Assembly (NCBI GenBank): GCA_903903985.1
Contig: CAIVAT010000155.1
Span: 1-49,555, forward strand
Direction: 5' to 3'
Length of the DNA stretch: 49,555 nt
Source: an uncultured Bacteroidales bacterium
GTDB lineage: Bacteria > Bacteroidota > Bacteroidia > Bacteroidales > FEN-979
Each line of letters opens with the position of its first letter. The stretch's first letter is position 1. A program made the position numbers and the translations under genes. Under the pieces are notes generated by a model. The model did not search any database. It was given only the letters and a program-made list of their open reading frames with translations, and had not been told where the DNA came from. This document shows positions 13,891-22,021 of the stretch, piece by piece.

Positions 13891-16467
13891 TTAATTATTT
13901 TTTTTTATAAATGTTCCGCGCACTTTGATGGCAGTATTTGTCATCGGGGCGCCCAGACTGCAAGGACCAAGCTTTGCCTGGAACAGATTGTGCTCCTTTG
14001 CATGGAAGCCTGTGGTCAGTTGTACGTAATTACCCCCCTTGTAGGTTACGTTTGTGCCCAAACCTCCGGTGATAATACGCGAAGATTGTACATTGTTGCT
14101 GGCTTCATAGAACTGGTATCCGGTGTAATTGGGATTGCTGGGGTCATTTCCTGTGGTGAGTGCCCAACCCCAATAGCAGCTTGAATAGAGGTTTGACCTC
14201 CATAATCCGCGGCCGAAGGTTCCTGCTGTAATTATTCCGTAAGTTTTATTGATTTCAAGGTCAAACACAGGCACGGTTGGCAGACCATTGCGGAAAGGGG
14301 TCCAATCAGTATGGTCATCATCAATGTAGAAAACACCTAAATCATTGCCGATGTACAATGCATCTGCAGGTGCATAATTATTGTCTTCATAAGCGATGCA
14401 ATTTACCGGAACATTGGGCAGCGAGCCGGAAAGATTTGACCAGGTCGCACCTCCGTCAGTGCTTTGATAGACCTTCTGGCCGGCAGTAAAGCCGCCCAGT
14501 GTCACAAACAGCCTCAGGGAATTATCGGGATCCACGGCAATGAAGGTGATTATGATCCCGGGTAACCCTGCTGAGACATTGGACCAAGTTGCCGCGGCAT
14601 CATCCGACCTGTAAATGGTCGCTCCGTTGGATGCATAAATCCTGTTTGTGTTGCTTGTACCGATGGCCATGGCCCCGCGTCCGTCCGCACCCATGTTGGT
14701 CCAGGTACTGCCGCCATTGGTACTTTTATATACGTCATTGTATCCGCCGTAAATAATACTGCTGTTGGAAGGGTTCATGATGATCGGGGTCACCCAGCTG
14801 CCTGAAGATCCGGCAGGTTGAAGGCTGCCGGTAAAGGTGGTTCCTCCGTTGGTCGATTTATGTAGTTCTCCGTATTGGATCATATTGTACAACACAAGCG
14901 AGTTGGTGAAGTCGATCATGCAATCCATACCATCGGCGCCGAGCATATGCAGCATCGTAGTTCCTCCGGTCCATTTATTGGAGCCATTGTCCTGTACCCC
15001 GCCGGTGATCAGGCTTGGGTTGCCTTCGAACCCGGCTATTCTGTAAAATTGCGTGTTGGCGATTCCGGCAGTAAGGTCTGTCCAGTTGAGCCCGAAATCG
15101 GTCGAACGGAATACTCCGCCGTCGCTGACACAGTAAACCCAGTTATTCAAAGGATTTATTTCCAATCCATGGATGTCGGCATGCGTATATCCGATACCTC
15201 CTGAATTATCCCACATGGAGCTGATGGTCCAATTGCTTCCCCAGTTTGAAGAAGTCCAGGTATTGATTCCACCGCAAATTATATTCGAATTGGTGGTTCT
15301 TGAAACGGCGATGGCCAGATCATAGTTTGTCTGGTCATCGGCATCATCACCGATAGAAGAATAACCCAAAATATTTGGGGTGGTCGAGCGTGTGGAGAAG
15401 TTCACACCGCTATTGGTGGAGAGATAGGTTCCTGCATAGGTTCCGGCCACGACGGAGGGGCCAGTAAAGAGGAAAACATACCCGGTGGCGGCCGGAGTAA
15501 CCCCGATCGCCATCCTGGAAGCGGAGGTCGGGACGCCTGAAGTGATCCCGGTCCAGGTATCACCAGTATCTGCCGACCTGTAAAATTGTGTACCGGAGGA
15601 GGCGTAAACAATCGTCGGATCTCCCGGTTTGAATTCAATATCCTGGAAGCTGCCCGTTTTAGCCTGGGTCCAGGAAGCACCGCCGTTTGTGGTTTTTTGA
15701 ATTCCATCGTTGGAAACCACAAACAGGATTAGATGGTTGGTGGGATGCATGAGGATTTTATATCCCCTCACAGCATCCGTTACAGCATAGGTCAACCCGG
15801 TCGCAAGCCATGTATCACCGCCATCGGTAGATTTCAATACGCCGATTGATTGCGTATCCCCGCCATCACCATCACCGGAGAGGATGTAAATAATATTTGT
15901 ATTTGTGTAGTCAACAGCGATACCGGAAACGCCGATGCTTGGCATTCCGTCGGTAAGCGGGGTCCAGGAGGAACCGCCATTGGTTGTTTTCCACAAACCG
16001 CCTGCGGGCGCCCCCACCCAGAAAATATTTGCATTCGTAGGATGAAAGGTAATGCAGTTGATGCGTCCGACTCCTCCGTTCCAACCATTTCCCCACACAT
16101 ATCCATATGGGCCAAGGTTACTCCAATGACCACTGGAAACATCCGTTTGATCGCTGTTGTCGGCCTGGGGGTGGGTTTCGAGGTAATTCTGGTAGGCTTC
16201 AAAGTTCCGGGCGGCCCAATTCACGACTTTGCCATCCGATGTAAGCCTGCGTTCTGCAAGGTATTCCCAGCGTTTCCATTGTTTGAACCCGGTTCCCTTT
16301 CCTGTGCTTTTTCCCTCAAAGTACTGGCTCACCCTGTTTTGAATGGTGGCAAAATCATTGGTTCCGGCATTCAGATAAAGATCAGATACATTGACCTTTT
16401 GACCTGATGACATTCCTATACCGAGAAAAAGATATGCTACCAGGGTAATATATAAATGTTTTTTCAT
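13891..16467 (-). CDS. Secreted Asp-box (sortilin/BNR-like) beta-propeller protein, copy B
   Basis: 858 residues from the ATG at 16467; ATGs at 16473 and 16497 are also in frame, but only this start gives a normal signal peptide (MKKHLYITLVAYLFLGIGMSSGQ) and the same 2577-nt length as the paralogue at 18944. After the N-terminal 'KGTGFKQWKRWEYLAERR' segment typical of exported Bacteroidota proteins come at least ten Asp-box loops of the form S.(D/N)GG..W, for example 'KTTNGGSSWTPL', 'KSTDGGDTWLAT', 'RSTDFGLNWTDL' and 'QSTDGGATWSNL'. These indicate one or two multi-bladed propellers like those of sortilin/VPS10 or sialidase-fold proteins; no sialidase catalytic set is evident. The end carries 'QLTTGFHAKEHNLFQAKLG' and 'IKVRGTF', not a classical T9SS domain. 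It is third in a three-gene cassette and probably binds or sheathes an extracellular polymer (inference). Confidence 0.8.
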   Translation of the reverse strand: MKKHLYITLVAYLFLGIGMSSGQKVNVSDLYLNAGTNDFATIQNRVSQYFEGKSTGKGTGFKQWKRWEYLAERRLTSDGKVVNWAARNFEAYQNYLETHPQADNSDQTDVSSGHWSNLGPYGYVWGNGWNGGVGRINCITFHPTNANIFWVGAPAGGLWKTTNGGSSWTPLTDGMPSIGVSGIAVDYTNTNIIYILSGDGDGGDTQSIGVLKSTDGGDTWLATGLTYAVTDAVRGYKILMHPTNHLILFVVSNDGIQKTTNGGASWTQAKTGSFQDIEFKPGDPTIVYASSGTQFYRSADTGDTWTGITSGVPTSASRMAIGVTPAATGYVFLFTGPSVVAGTYAGTYLSTNSGVNFSTRSTTPNILGYSSIGDDADDQTNYDLAIAVSRTTNSNIICGGINTWTSSNWGSNWTISSMWDNSGGIGYTHADIHGLEINPLNNWVYCVSDGGVFRSTDFGLNWTDLTAGIANTQFYRIAGFEGNPSLITGGVQDNGSNKWTGGTTMLHMLGADGMDCMIDFTNSLVLYNMIQYGELHKSTNGGTTFTGSLQPAGSSGSWVTPIIMNPSNSSIIYGGYNDVYKSTNGGSTWTNMGADGRGAMAIGTSNTNRIYASNGATIYRSDDAAATWSNVSAGLPGIIITFIAVDPDNSLRLFVTLGGFTAGQKVYQSTDGGATWSNLSGSLPNVPVNCIAYEDNNYAPADALYIGNDLGVFYIDDDHTDWTPFRNGLPTVPVFDLEINKTYGIITAGTFGRGLWRSNLYSSCYWGWALTTGNDPSNPNYTGYQFYEASNNVQSSRIITGGLGTNVTYKGGNYVQLTTGFHAKEHNLFQAKLGPCSLGAPMTNTAIKVRGTFIKKNN

Positions 16468-16544
16468 GTTCATCCATATTAAATTAATGATAACCACGCT
16501 TTGCTTCGACCGGCTCTACAACCTTAAACCAACAATTCATTTTA

Positions 16545-17021
16545 TCAATCGGGTTTTTTACCTTCAGGTTGTGTGTGTACACCTTTTTGGTCCCTGTAAT
16601 TTGTTGTACGTCCTGCTTTCATTGATTCAGGTTGTGTGTTTGTTCCTTTCACCTCCCTGTAATTCAATGTTTTACCTCCTGGATGTGCCCCTCCGGGTTG
16701 AGTTTGGGTAACATCCGTTGCTGCCGGCCTGGCCATTATATTTTGATCAGACTGGCCCGGTTCAGCAGTTTTCCGGTCATCAACAGGAGTTGCTGCCGGT
16801 TTCCAGTTTGTCGGACTTACCTGCATTTTAACAGGGTCCCTTCCCGGATCAACCTGGGTTTCAACGGCAATTTTCGCGGGATTGACAGGCACACTTTTCT
16901 CAAAAGCCGCCTGTTCTTCTGCCGTGCGTCTTGCTTCTGCAGGGCCATTCTGCCCCCGAGTCGTGGTTATACCGAGCAGGAACAACAGCAGGCACAAATA
17001 ACTAAGTTTTTTCATCATCAT
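16545..17021 (-). CDS. Exported proline-rich repeat protein, cassette copy B
   Basis: A 158-residue protein with signal peptide (MMMKKLSYLCLLLFLLGITTTRGQ). The mature part is hydrophilic and disordered-looking. A conserved N-terminal block 'RTAEEQAAFEKSVPVNPAKI' is followed by 'NWKPAATPVDDR' and two C-terminal repeats, 'NYREVKGTNTQPE' and 'NYRDQKGVHTQPE'. Exactly the same length and order of blocks occur in the paralogue at 21532-22008, which shows both are real genes. It sits between the fibre-like gene (80-bp gap) and the propeller gene (about 77-bp gap) in the same orientation, so it is probably co-transcribed. I recognise no family. It may be a periplasmic or surface linker joining its two neighbours (inference). 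Confidence 0.75.
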   Translation of the reverse strand: MMMKKLSYLCLLLFLLGITTTRGQNGPAEARRTAEEQAAFEKSVPVNPAKIAVETQVDPGRDPVKMQVSPTNWKPAATPVDDRKTAEPGQSDQNIMARPAATDVTQTQPGGAHPGGKTLNYREVKGTNTQPESMKAGRTTNYRDQKGVHTQPEGKKPD

Positions 17022-17101
17022 ATCTTTGTTTGGGGATTTGCAAAAACCGTGTGAAATATAGGATCAACAGTATGGTCTTTGGCAAACCGTACAAAAACTA
17101 A

Positions 17102-18550
17102 CTATTTTTTACTGGCTTTTTTCAGGGAAGCGTTTTCTGCTTTTAGTTCATCGATCTCTTTTTTAAGTTCCTGAAGCATTTTCCCCTGTTCTATCGTGTA
17201 AAGGGTAAGCTCTTCGACTTTTTCGACAACCTGCTTCTGCATATTTCCCATATGGAGTCCATGGGTTTCGATTTCCTGCGCGGATGGAAGCCCTGGCAGA
17301 TGTCCGTTTTCATTGATACTTTGTTCGAGTTCACCCAGGCTCATGAGGTTGTAATCGCTTTTGAACACATAATCGGGCCAGGAAGCCAAATCCTGCACCA
17401 GCACTTCCGTGCAGGCAACTTTCCCGTTGACGGAGAGCGCGTAGCCGGTTGCCGCCGTGAGTGTTCCAATACGAAGATCGCCGCTCATATAGTTAGAGCC
17501 AAGGAAATAGCTTCCCCAGTTGGATGTTCCACCGGAAGCATATCCATACACACCAATCCTTGTGCCTGCCGTTCCACTTGCCACACCGTATACTCCGATA
17601 CATGAAGCCCCGTTATAATCCTGGCCATTTGCCCATCCGTAAACACCCCGGTATCCGCCCTGTCCATATAAACCATAACCGTATCCCGGCCTTGGCTGAG
17701 ATATTCCTTCAACTGCGTGCGTATCGGTGGAATAGGTATGTTTGACCGTTGCCGAAAACAGCGTATACAATGAATCACTTCCCGAGGTAGCACCATTGTT
17801 GCCATCAACGGTAACGCGCCCTTTAAAATAGCCGGCAAGGTTTTGGCTGGCATTTTGTGAAACGGAATAAACACCATAATTGGTAAATTGTGTGTTGGCG
17901 CCATCGGCAATAAAAAGGCCCCCATAATTCAAATCGGGAAAGCTGCTGTTATTCCAGCCGTATACTGCAGCTCCACCCCAGCCATTGTTCGGTTTGATTC
18001 CGAGTACACCGACATTGGTCACGGGAATCGGAACCCCCAGTGATGCAGGAACAAGCACCCCAAGGTAGCCATCAGCGTAAACTATTTCACCTGCCTGATC
18101 GGTTCCACGCACAGCACCCCGTCCTTCGACATAATTGCTTGCATAGAGGCCGTTGTTATCAGGGCTGGTCAGCCCGATGGCAACCCTGCCGGCGTTGAAA
18201 TAGATATCTGCACCGTTTGGGTTCCAGAAATCATAGGCAGCCAGGCTCATTTTCTGCCACGCAGTGCCATCGTAAAAATACACACCGGGACCGGCATCGA
18301 GCTGGTAGATTGCCAACCCGGTGGCCGGCGCAGCCGGCCGGCTTGCAAAGTTCATACGGGGTAACAGAAACCCCCGGTTTGCTGATTTCACTTCGAGCAT
18401 GGCCGAGGAATGAGGAGGAAGACCATCCGTGCTGATGCTTACCTGCGAAAACCCAAGCAAGGTTGAAAATATCGAAATGAGCACAAGAATCCATTTAACT
18501 TTAACCGGCGAGAAAGGATTTTTAACTTCGTTCATAGATTTTGATTTCAT
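17102..18550 (-). CDS. Secreted fibre-like protein with S74-type C-terminus, cassette copy B
   Basis: A 482-residue protein with a long signal anchor or signal peptide (hydrophobic 'VKWILVLISIFSTLLGFSQ', cleavage near residue 36). The mature N-terminus 'GLPPHSSAMLEVKSANRG', 'LLPRMNFASRP' is the widespread Bacteroidota adhesin module. The middle has glycine/tyrosine-rich beta-strand repeats ('GVYGVASGTAGTRIGVYGYA'). The last 110 residues carry 'WPDYVFKSDYNLMSLGELE', 'GHLPGLPSAQEIE' and 'EKVEELTLYTIEQGKML', then a coiled coil; this end resembles phage tail-spike S74 chaperone regions. A trimeric surface fibre is likely. It is first gene of the downstream cassette copy, with a promoter at 18645-18675. 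The paralogue at 22022 is strongly similar over its whole length. Confidence 0.8.
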   Translation of the reverse strand: MKSKSMNEVKNPFSPVKVKWILVLISIFSTLLGFSQVSISTDGLPPHSSAMLEVKSANRGFLLPRMNFASRPAAPATGLAIYQLDAGPGVYFYDGTAWQKMSLAAYDFWNPNGADIYFNAGRVAIGLTSPDNNGLYASNYVEGRGAVRGTDQAGEIVYADGYLGVLVPASLGVPIPVTNVGVLGIKPNNGWGGAAVYGWNNSSFPDLNYGGLFIADGANTQFTNYGVYSVSQNASQNLAGYFKGRVTVDGNNGATSGSDSLYTLFSATVKHTYSTDTHAVEGISQPRPGYGYGLYGQGGYRGVYGWANGQDYNGASCIGVYGVASGTAGTRIGVYGYASGGTSNWGSYFLGSNYMSGDLRIGTLTAATGYALSVNGKVACTEVLVQDLASWPDYVFKSDYNLMSLGELEQSINENGHLPGLPSAQEIETHGLHMGNMQKQVVEKVEELTLYTIEQGKMLQELKKEIDELKAENASLKKASKK

Positions 18551-18644
18551 GGGATTTGATTTTGTGAATGACTTCGTTTTTCTGTTTAATAAAAAAATAA
18601 CTTCTGCCTATTTACGCATCATGGTACTTTTTTATTTGAGCGGG

Positions 18645-18675
18645 TAAAAGTAATGTATTTGAGAGGCGAAGTCAA
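18645..18675 (-). promoter_or_regulatory. Promoter-like pair (TTGAC...TACTTTTA) for cassette copy B
   Basis: On the minus strand TTG (18675-18673) and TACTTTTA (18652-18645) are separated by 20 bp. The -7 box ends in A instead of G. The upstream cassette copy has the same design (TTGAC, TATATTTA) at 23690-23720. Confidence 0.45.
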
Positions 18676-18757
18676 GAAAATATTCAATTTTTTAAATGTG
18701 AAGAATTTAACAATGGCGCGGGTTTTCAAACGTTATCTGTTAATAAATGTCAGAGAC

Positions 18758-18786
18758 GTTGGGGCTGGTTATGAAGCAGCCCCAAC
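18758..18786. terminator. 10-bp hairpin between the two cassette copies
   Basis: GTTGGGGCTG (18758-18767) pairs perfectly with CAGCCCCAAC (18777-18786) across a 9-base loop. It lies downstream of the propeller gene ending at 18944 and upstream of the promoter of the next cassette, as expected for a terminator, but no long U-tract follows. Confidence 0.45.
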
Positions 18787-18869
18787 AAAACAGATTCTAT
18801 CGGATTAAAAATCAATATCCGTGGTGGAAACGAAAGAATTAGTTGTTTGCCGGGGCGGGTTCAGTTAAT

Positions 18870-18910
18870 GCAAATGCCGGGGTGGGTTCAGAACCCGCCC
18901 CGGCATTTGC
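18870..18910. repeat. 20-bp inverted repeat with single-base centre (REP-like)
   Basis: The arms 18870-18889 and 18891-18910 are reverse complements except for one position (which would pair G-U in RNA). A further direct partial copy of the G-rich arm (GCCGGGGCGGGTTCAG) starts at 18849. GC content is far above that of the flanks. It is probably a dispersed palindromic element or part of the transcription end of the upstream cassette. The rest of 18551-18943 is non-coding. Confidence 0.6.
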
Positions 18911-18943
18911 GCTAACAATCACTGCAAAACAGACTTCACGCGG

Positions 18944-21520
18944 TCATTTCACGGTTGCAACGAATGTTCCGCGCACTTTGATTGCTTTATTGAGCAGGGG
19001 GGCTCCCATGCCGCATGGGCCAAGTTTTGCTTTAAAGAGATTATCCTCCCTGGCATTGAACCCGGTGGTGAGCACCACATAGTTATTTGATTGGTAGGTT
19101 ACATCCGTACCAATACCCCCGGTGATAATCCTGGAGGAGGTAACGGAGTTGCTTGCATCATAAAACTGGTATCCGGTGTAATTCGGGTTGCTGGGGTCAT
19201 TGCCTGTTGTAAGGAGATAATCGGAGGGGCATGCGCTATAGACTGCCGTGCGCCATAATCCACGGCCAAAAGTTCCGGCGGTTATCACGCTGCTTGTATT
19301 GTTTATCTCCAGATCGAAAACGGGAACCGTGGGCAGGCCATTCCTGAACGGGATCCAGTCGGTATGATTGGCATCCCGGTAAAACACCCCGATATCGGTA
19401 CCAATATAAAGGGCTTCATTGGGCGACCCATTGTTATCCTTGTAGGCAATACAATTTACGGGTACGTTGGGAAGTGTCCCGGAGATATTGGTCCATGTGG
19501 AGGCATTCAGGGAACGATAAACCTTCTGCCCGTCGGTATAACCTCCGACTGTTACATAAACTTCCGAGGAATTATCAGGGTTTACAGCAATGAATGTGAT
19601 TTGAATTCCAGGCAATCCTGCAGTAATATTGGTCCACGTGGAACCTCCGTTTGCTGATGTATACAAGGTGCTGCCGCTGGCTGCATAGAGCCGGCTTGGG
19701 TTATTTGTCCCGATCGCCAGACCGTCCCTGCCATCTCCACCCATGTTTGTCCATGAACTACCTCCATTGAAGCTTTTGTAGACATCTGAATAACCACTAT
19801 AAATAATAAGGTGGTTGGTTGGATCCATGATCATGGGGGTGATCCAGTTTCCTTTTGTTCCTGCAGGCTGGACACTGAAGAATGAGTTTCCTCCGTTGGT
19901 TGATTTCTCCAGGTCGCCATATTGGGTTTCATTGTAAAGAATATTGGAATTGATGAAATCGATCATGCAATCCATGCCATCAGCGCCAAGGATATGCAGC
20001 ATGGTGGCGCCACCTGTCCATTTGTCTGATCCGTTATCTTGTGTTCCCCCTGTGATCAGATTTGCATCGGGTTCATAGCCGGCAATCCGGTACCATTCCG
20101 TGTTGGCAATTCCATAAGTAAGATCGGTCCAGTTACTTCCAAAATTACAGGATCGGAAAATACCGCCATCGCTGCAACAGTATATACAGTTATTCAATGG
20201 ATTGATATCAAGGTTATGAATATCGGCATGGGTATAACCCACACCGGATCCAACGCCTGAATTGTCCCACATAGAAGTGATATACCACGTGGAGCCGCCG
20301 GTGGTAGAGACCCAGGTATTAATCCCTCCGGTCATTATGTCGTTGACATCCGTTCGGGATACGGTCATGCAGAGGTCATAGGTTGTCTGGTGTTCTGAAT
20401 CGTCTCCGATAAAAGAATATCCCAGGATATTGGGTGCCGTGGACCGTGTTGTGAAGCTGGTTCCGCTGGTTGTAGAACGGTAAACCCCCACAAAGGTACC
20501 TGTATCGATTTTTGAAGCGGGGCCGGTGAAGAGGTACACATAAGTGGAATTTGCCGGGCTGACGCCAATGGCCATGCGGGTAGCGTTGGTTGGCACCCCG
20601 GTAGTGACCTGCGTCCAGGTATCACCGGTATTTGTTGACCTGAAGAATTGCGTGCTGTTCCCGGTAGCATACATGATGGTCGGATCTCCCGGCTTGAATT
20701 CAATATCCCTGAAACTTCCCGATTGAACCAATGTCCATGAGGTTCCGCCATTGATTGTTTTATGGATCCCGGCATTGGAAACGGTAAATAAAGTGAGATT
20801 GTTTGTAGGGTGCATCAGGAGCTTATAACCGCGCAGGTTATTATAAATCGTATATGTAAACCCCGTCGGGTACCATGTTTCCCCGCCGTCGGTGGTTTTC
20901 AATACCCCGATTGAACGGGTATCCCCGGCATCTCCATCTCCGGTGAGTATATATATTATATTTGTATTTGTGTAGTCAACCCCAATTCCGGACACGCCGA
21001 TCACCGGCATCCCATCTGTAAGCGGGGTCCAGGAGGAACCCCCGTCGGAAGTCTTCCAGAGTCCTCCTGCGGGTGCTCCTACCCAAAAGGTATTGACATC
21101 GGAGGGATGAAATGCAATGCAGTTGATCCTGCCAACCCCTCCATTCCAGCCGTTTCCCCAGGTAAATCCGATGGGGCCGAGACTGGTCCAGTAGCCATTG
21201 GTTGCATCAGGAGCATCGGTGATGGGATGCGCCCTGGCATAGGCATGATATTCTTCCCAGTTCCGTACAGTCCAGTTGGCGACCTTGCCGTCGGGCGTAA
21301 GTCTTCGCGCTGCAAGATATTCCCAGCGTTTCCATTGTTTATAACCGGAACCTTTTCCCTGGTACCTGCCTTCAAAATATTTCTCGACATTTTTCTGAAT
21401 GGTGGCAAAGTCATTGGTTCCGGCATTCAGGTAGAGATCGGAAACCGCGTTTTGACCTGTCAACCGGCCCAAACCAACAACCAGGATGGATATCACCATT
21501 AATAACACATATTTTCTCAT
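18944..21520 (-). CDS. Secreted Asp-box (sortilin/BNR-like) beta-propeller protein, copy A
   Basis: An 858-residue protein, the same length to the base (2577 nt) as the paralogue at 13891-16467. Signal peptide MRKYVLLMVISILVVGLGRLTGQ, then 'VSDLYLNAGTNDFATIQ' and 'GSGYKQWKRWEYLAARRL'. Asp-box loops occur throughout: 'KTSDGGSSWTPL', 'KTTDGGETWYPT', 'KTINGGTSWTLV', 'RSTNTGDTWTQV', 'KSFNGGSSWTNM', 'TSANGGSTWTNI'. The C-terminus has 'VLTTGFNAREDNLFKAKLG' and 'KVRGTF'. The fold should be a multi-bladed propeller exported to the surface; no hydrolase active site is recognised. Eleven bases separate its start from the stop of the small linker gene, so it is almost certainly in one operon with it. 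The role is likely binding or structural (inference). Confidence 0.82.
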   Translation of the reverse strand: MRKYVLLMVISILVVGLGRLTGQNAVSDLYLNAGTNDFATIQKNVEKYFEGRYQGKGSGYKQWKRWEYLAARRLTPDGKVANWTVRNWEEYHAYARAHPITDAPDATNGYWTSLGPIGFTWGNGWNGGVGRINCIAFHPSDVNTFWVGAPAGGLWKTSDGGSSWTPLTDGMPVIGVSGIGVDYTNTNIIYILTGDGDAGDTRSIGVLKTTDGGETWYPTGFTYTIYNNLRGYKLLMHPTNNLTLFTVSNAGIHKTINGGTSWTLVQSGSFRDIEFKPGDPTIMYATGNSTQFFRSTNTGDTWTQVTTGVPTNATRMAIGVSPANSTYVYLFTGPASKIDTGTFVGVYRSTTSGTSFTTRSTAPNILGYSFIGDDSEHQTTYDLCMTVSRTDVNDIMTGGINTWVSTTGGSTWYITSMWDNSGVGSGVGYTHADIHNLDINPLNNCIYCCSDGGIFRSCNFGSNWTDLTYGIANTEWYRIAGYEPDANLITGGTQDNGSDKWTGGATMLHILGADGMDCMIDFINSNILYNETQYGDLEKSTNGGNSFFSVQPAGTKGNWITPMIMDPTNHLIIYSGYSDVYKSFNGGSSWTNMGGDGRDGLAIGTNNPSRLYAASGSTLYTSANGGSTWTNITAGLPGIQITFIAVNPDNSSEVYVTVGGYTDGQKVYRSLNASTWTNISGTLPNVPVNCIAYKDNNGSPNEALYIGTDIGVFYRDANHTDWIPFRNGLPTVPVFDLEINNTSSVITAGTFGRGLWRTAVYSACPSDYLLTTGNDPSNPNYTGYQFYDASNSVTSSRIITGGIGTDVTYQSNNYVVLTTGFNAREDNLFKAKLGPCGMGAPLLNKAIKVRGTFVATVK

Positions 21521-21531
21521 ATTCCTCTGTT

Positions 21532-22008
21532 TTATCGTTTGGGCTTTTCTGCCAAAGGTTGTGTGTTTGTTCCCTGGATCCTCCGGTAATGATTTGTAGT
21601 TGCTTCCGGCGCTTCGGGTTGCGTTTTTGACCCTTTCATGTCGTGGTGGTACCCTGTTGAAACAGGGACAGGAGCCTGGGGCTGAACATTATTCAAATTG
21701 GGATCGGGGAAAGGAGCACCTGATGCAGGAGCCGGTACCCCGCTGGTTAACCCTGCATCCCTTCGGTCATCAACCGGGGTGACAGCAGGTTTCCAGACCA
21801 CCGGGACAATATTAATCCCGGAAAGATCCTGTTTGGGATCTGCCAGTAAACTTGCAGGGATCTTTGCCGGATTCAGGGGCACACTTTTTTCAAAAACAGC
21901 TTGCTCTTCTGCGCTCCGTTTCGGATCGGATATGGTTACCTGTCCAAATAAAGAGGTCATTGTAAAAAGCAAAAGCACAAAACATAAATATCGGTGGTTG
22001 TTTTTCAT
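21532..22008 (-). CDS. Exported proline-rich repeat protein, cassette copy A
   Basis: A 158-residue paralogue of the protein at 16545-17021. Signal peptide MKNNHRYLCFVLLLFTMTSLFGQ. The mature protein repeats the paralogue's blocks: 'RSAEEQAVFEKSVPLNPAKI', 'VWKPAVTPVDDR', then three C-terminal units 'GYHHDMKGSKTQPE', 'NHYRRIQGTNTQPL' and a trailing lysine-rich end. The conserved blocks and identical length, against a divergent proline/alanine-rich middle, point to selection on the two ends. It is tightly packed: 13 bp after the fibre gene and 11 bp before the propeller gene. No known family is recognised. Confidence 0.75.
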   Translation of the reverse strand: MKNNHRYLCFVLLLFTMTSLFGQVTISDPKRSAEEQAVFEKSVPLNPAKIPASLLADPKQDLSGINIVPVVWKPAVTPVDDRRDAGLTSGVPAPASGAPFPDPNLNNVQPQAPVPVSTGYHHDMKGSKTQPEAPEATTNHYRRIQGTNTQPLAEKPKR

Positions 22009-22021
22009 GGCCGGAACATGT

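Noticed and set aside
15850..16407. A long antisense open frame (185 codons) within the propeller gene
   Set aside because: It is one of many long shadow frames over repeat-rich secreted genes; it has no signal peptide, homology or start context.
13891..16467. Sialidase assignment for the Asp-box protein
   Set aside because: Asp-boxes are structural; the arginine triad and catalytic Tyr/Glu of sialidases were not identifiable, so a binding propeller is the safer call.
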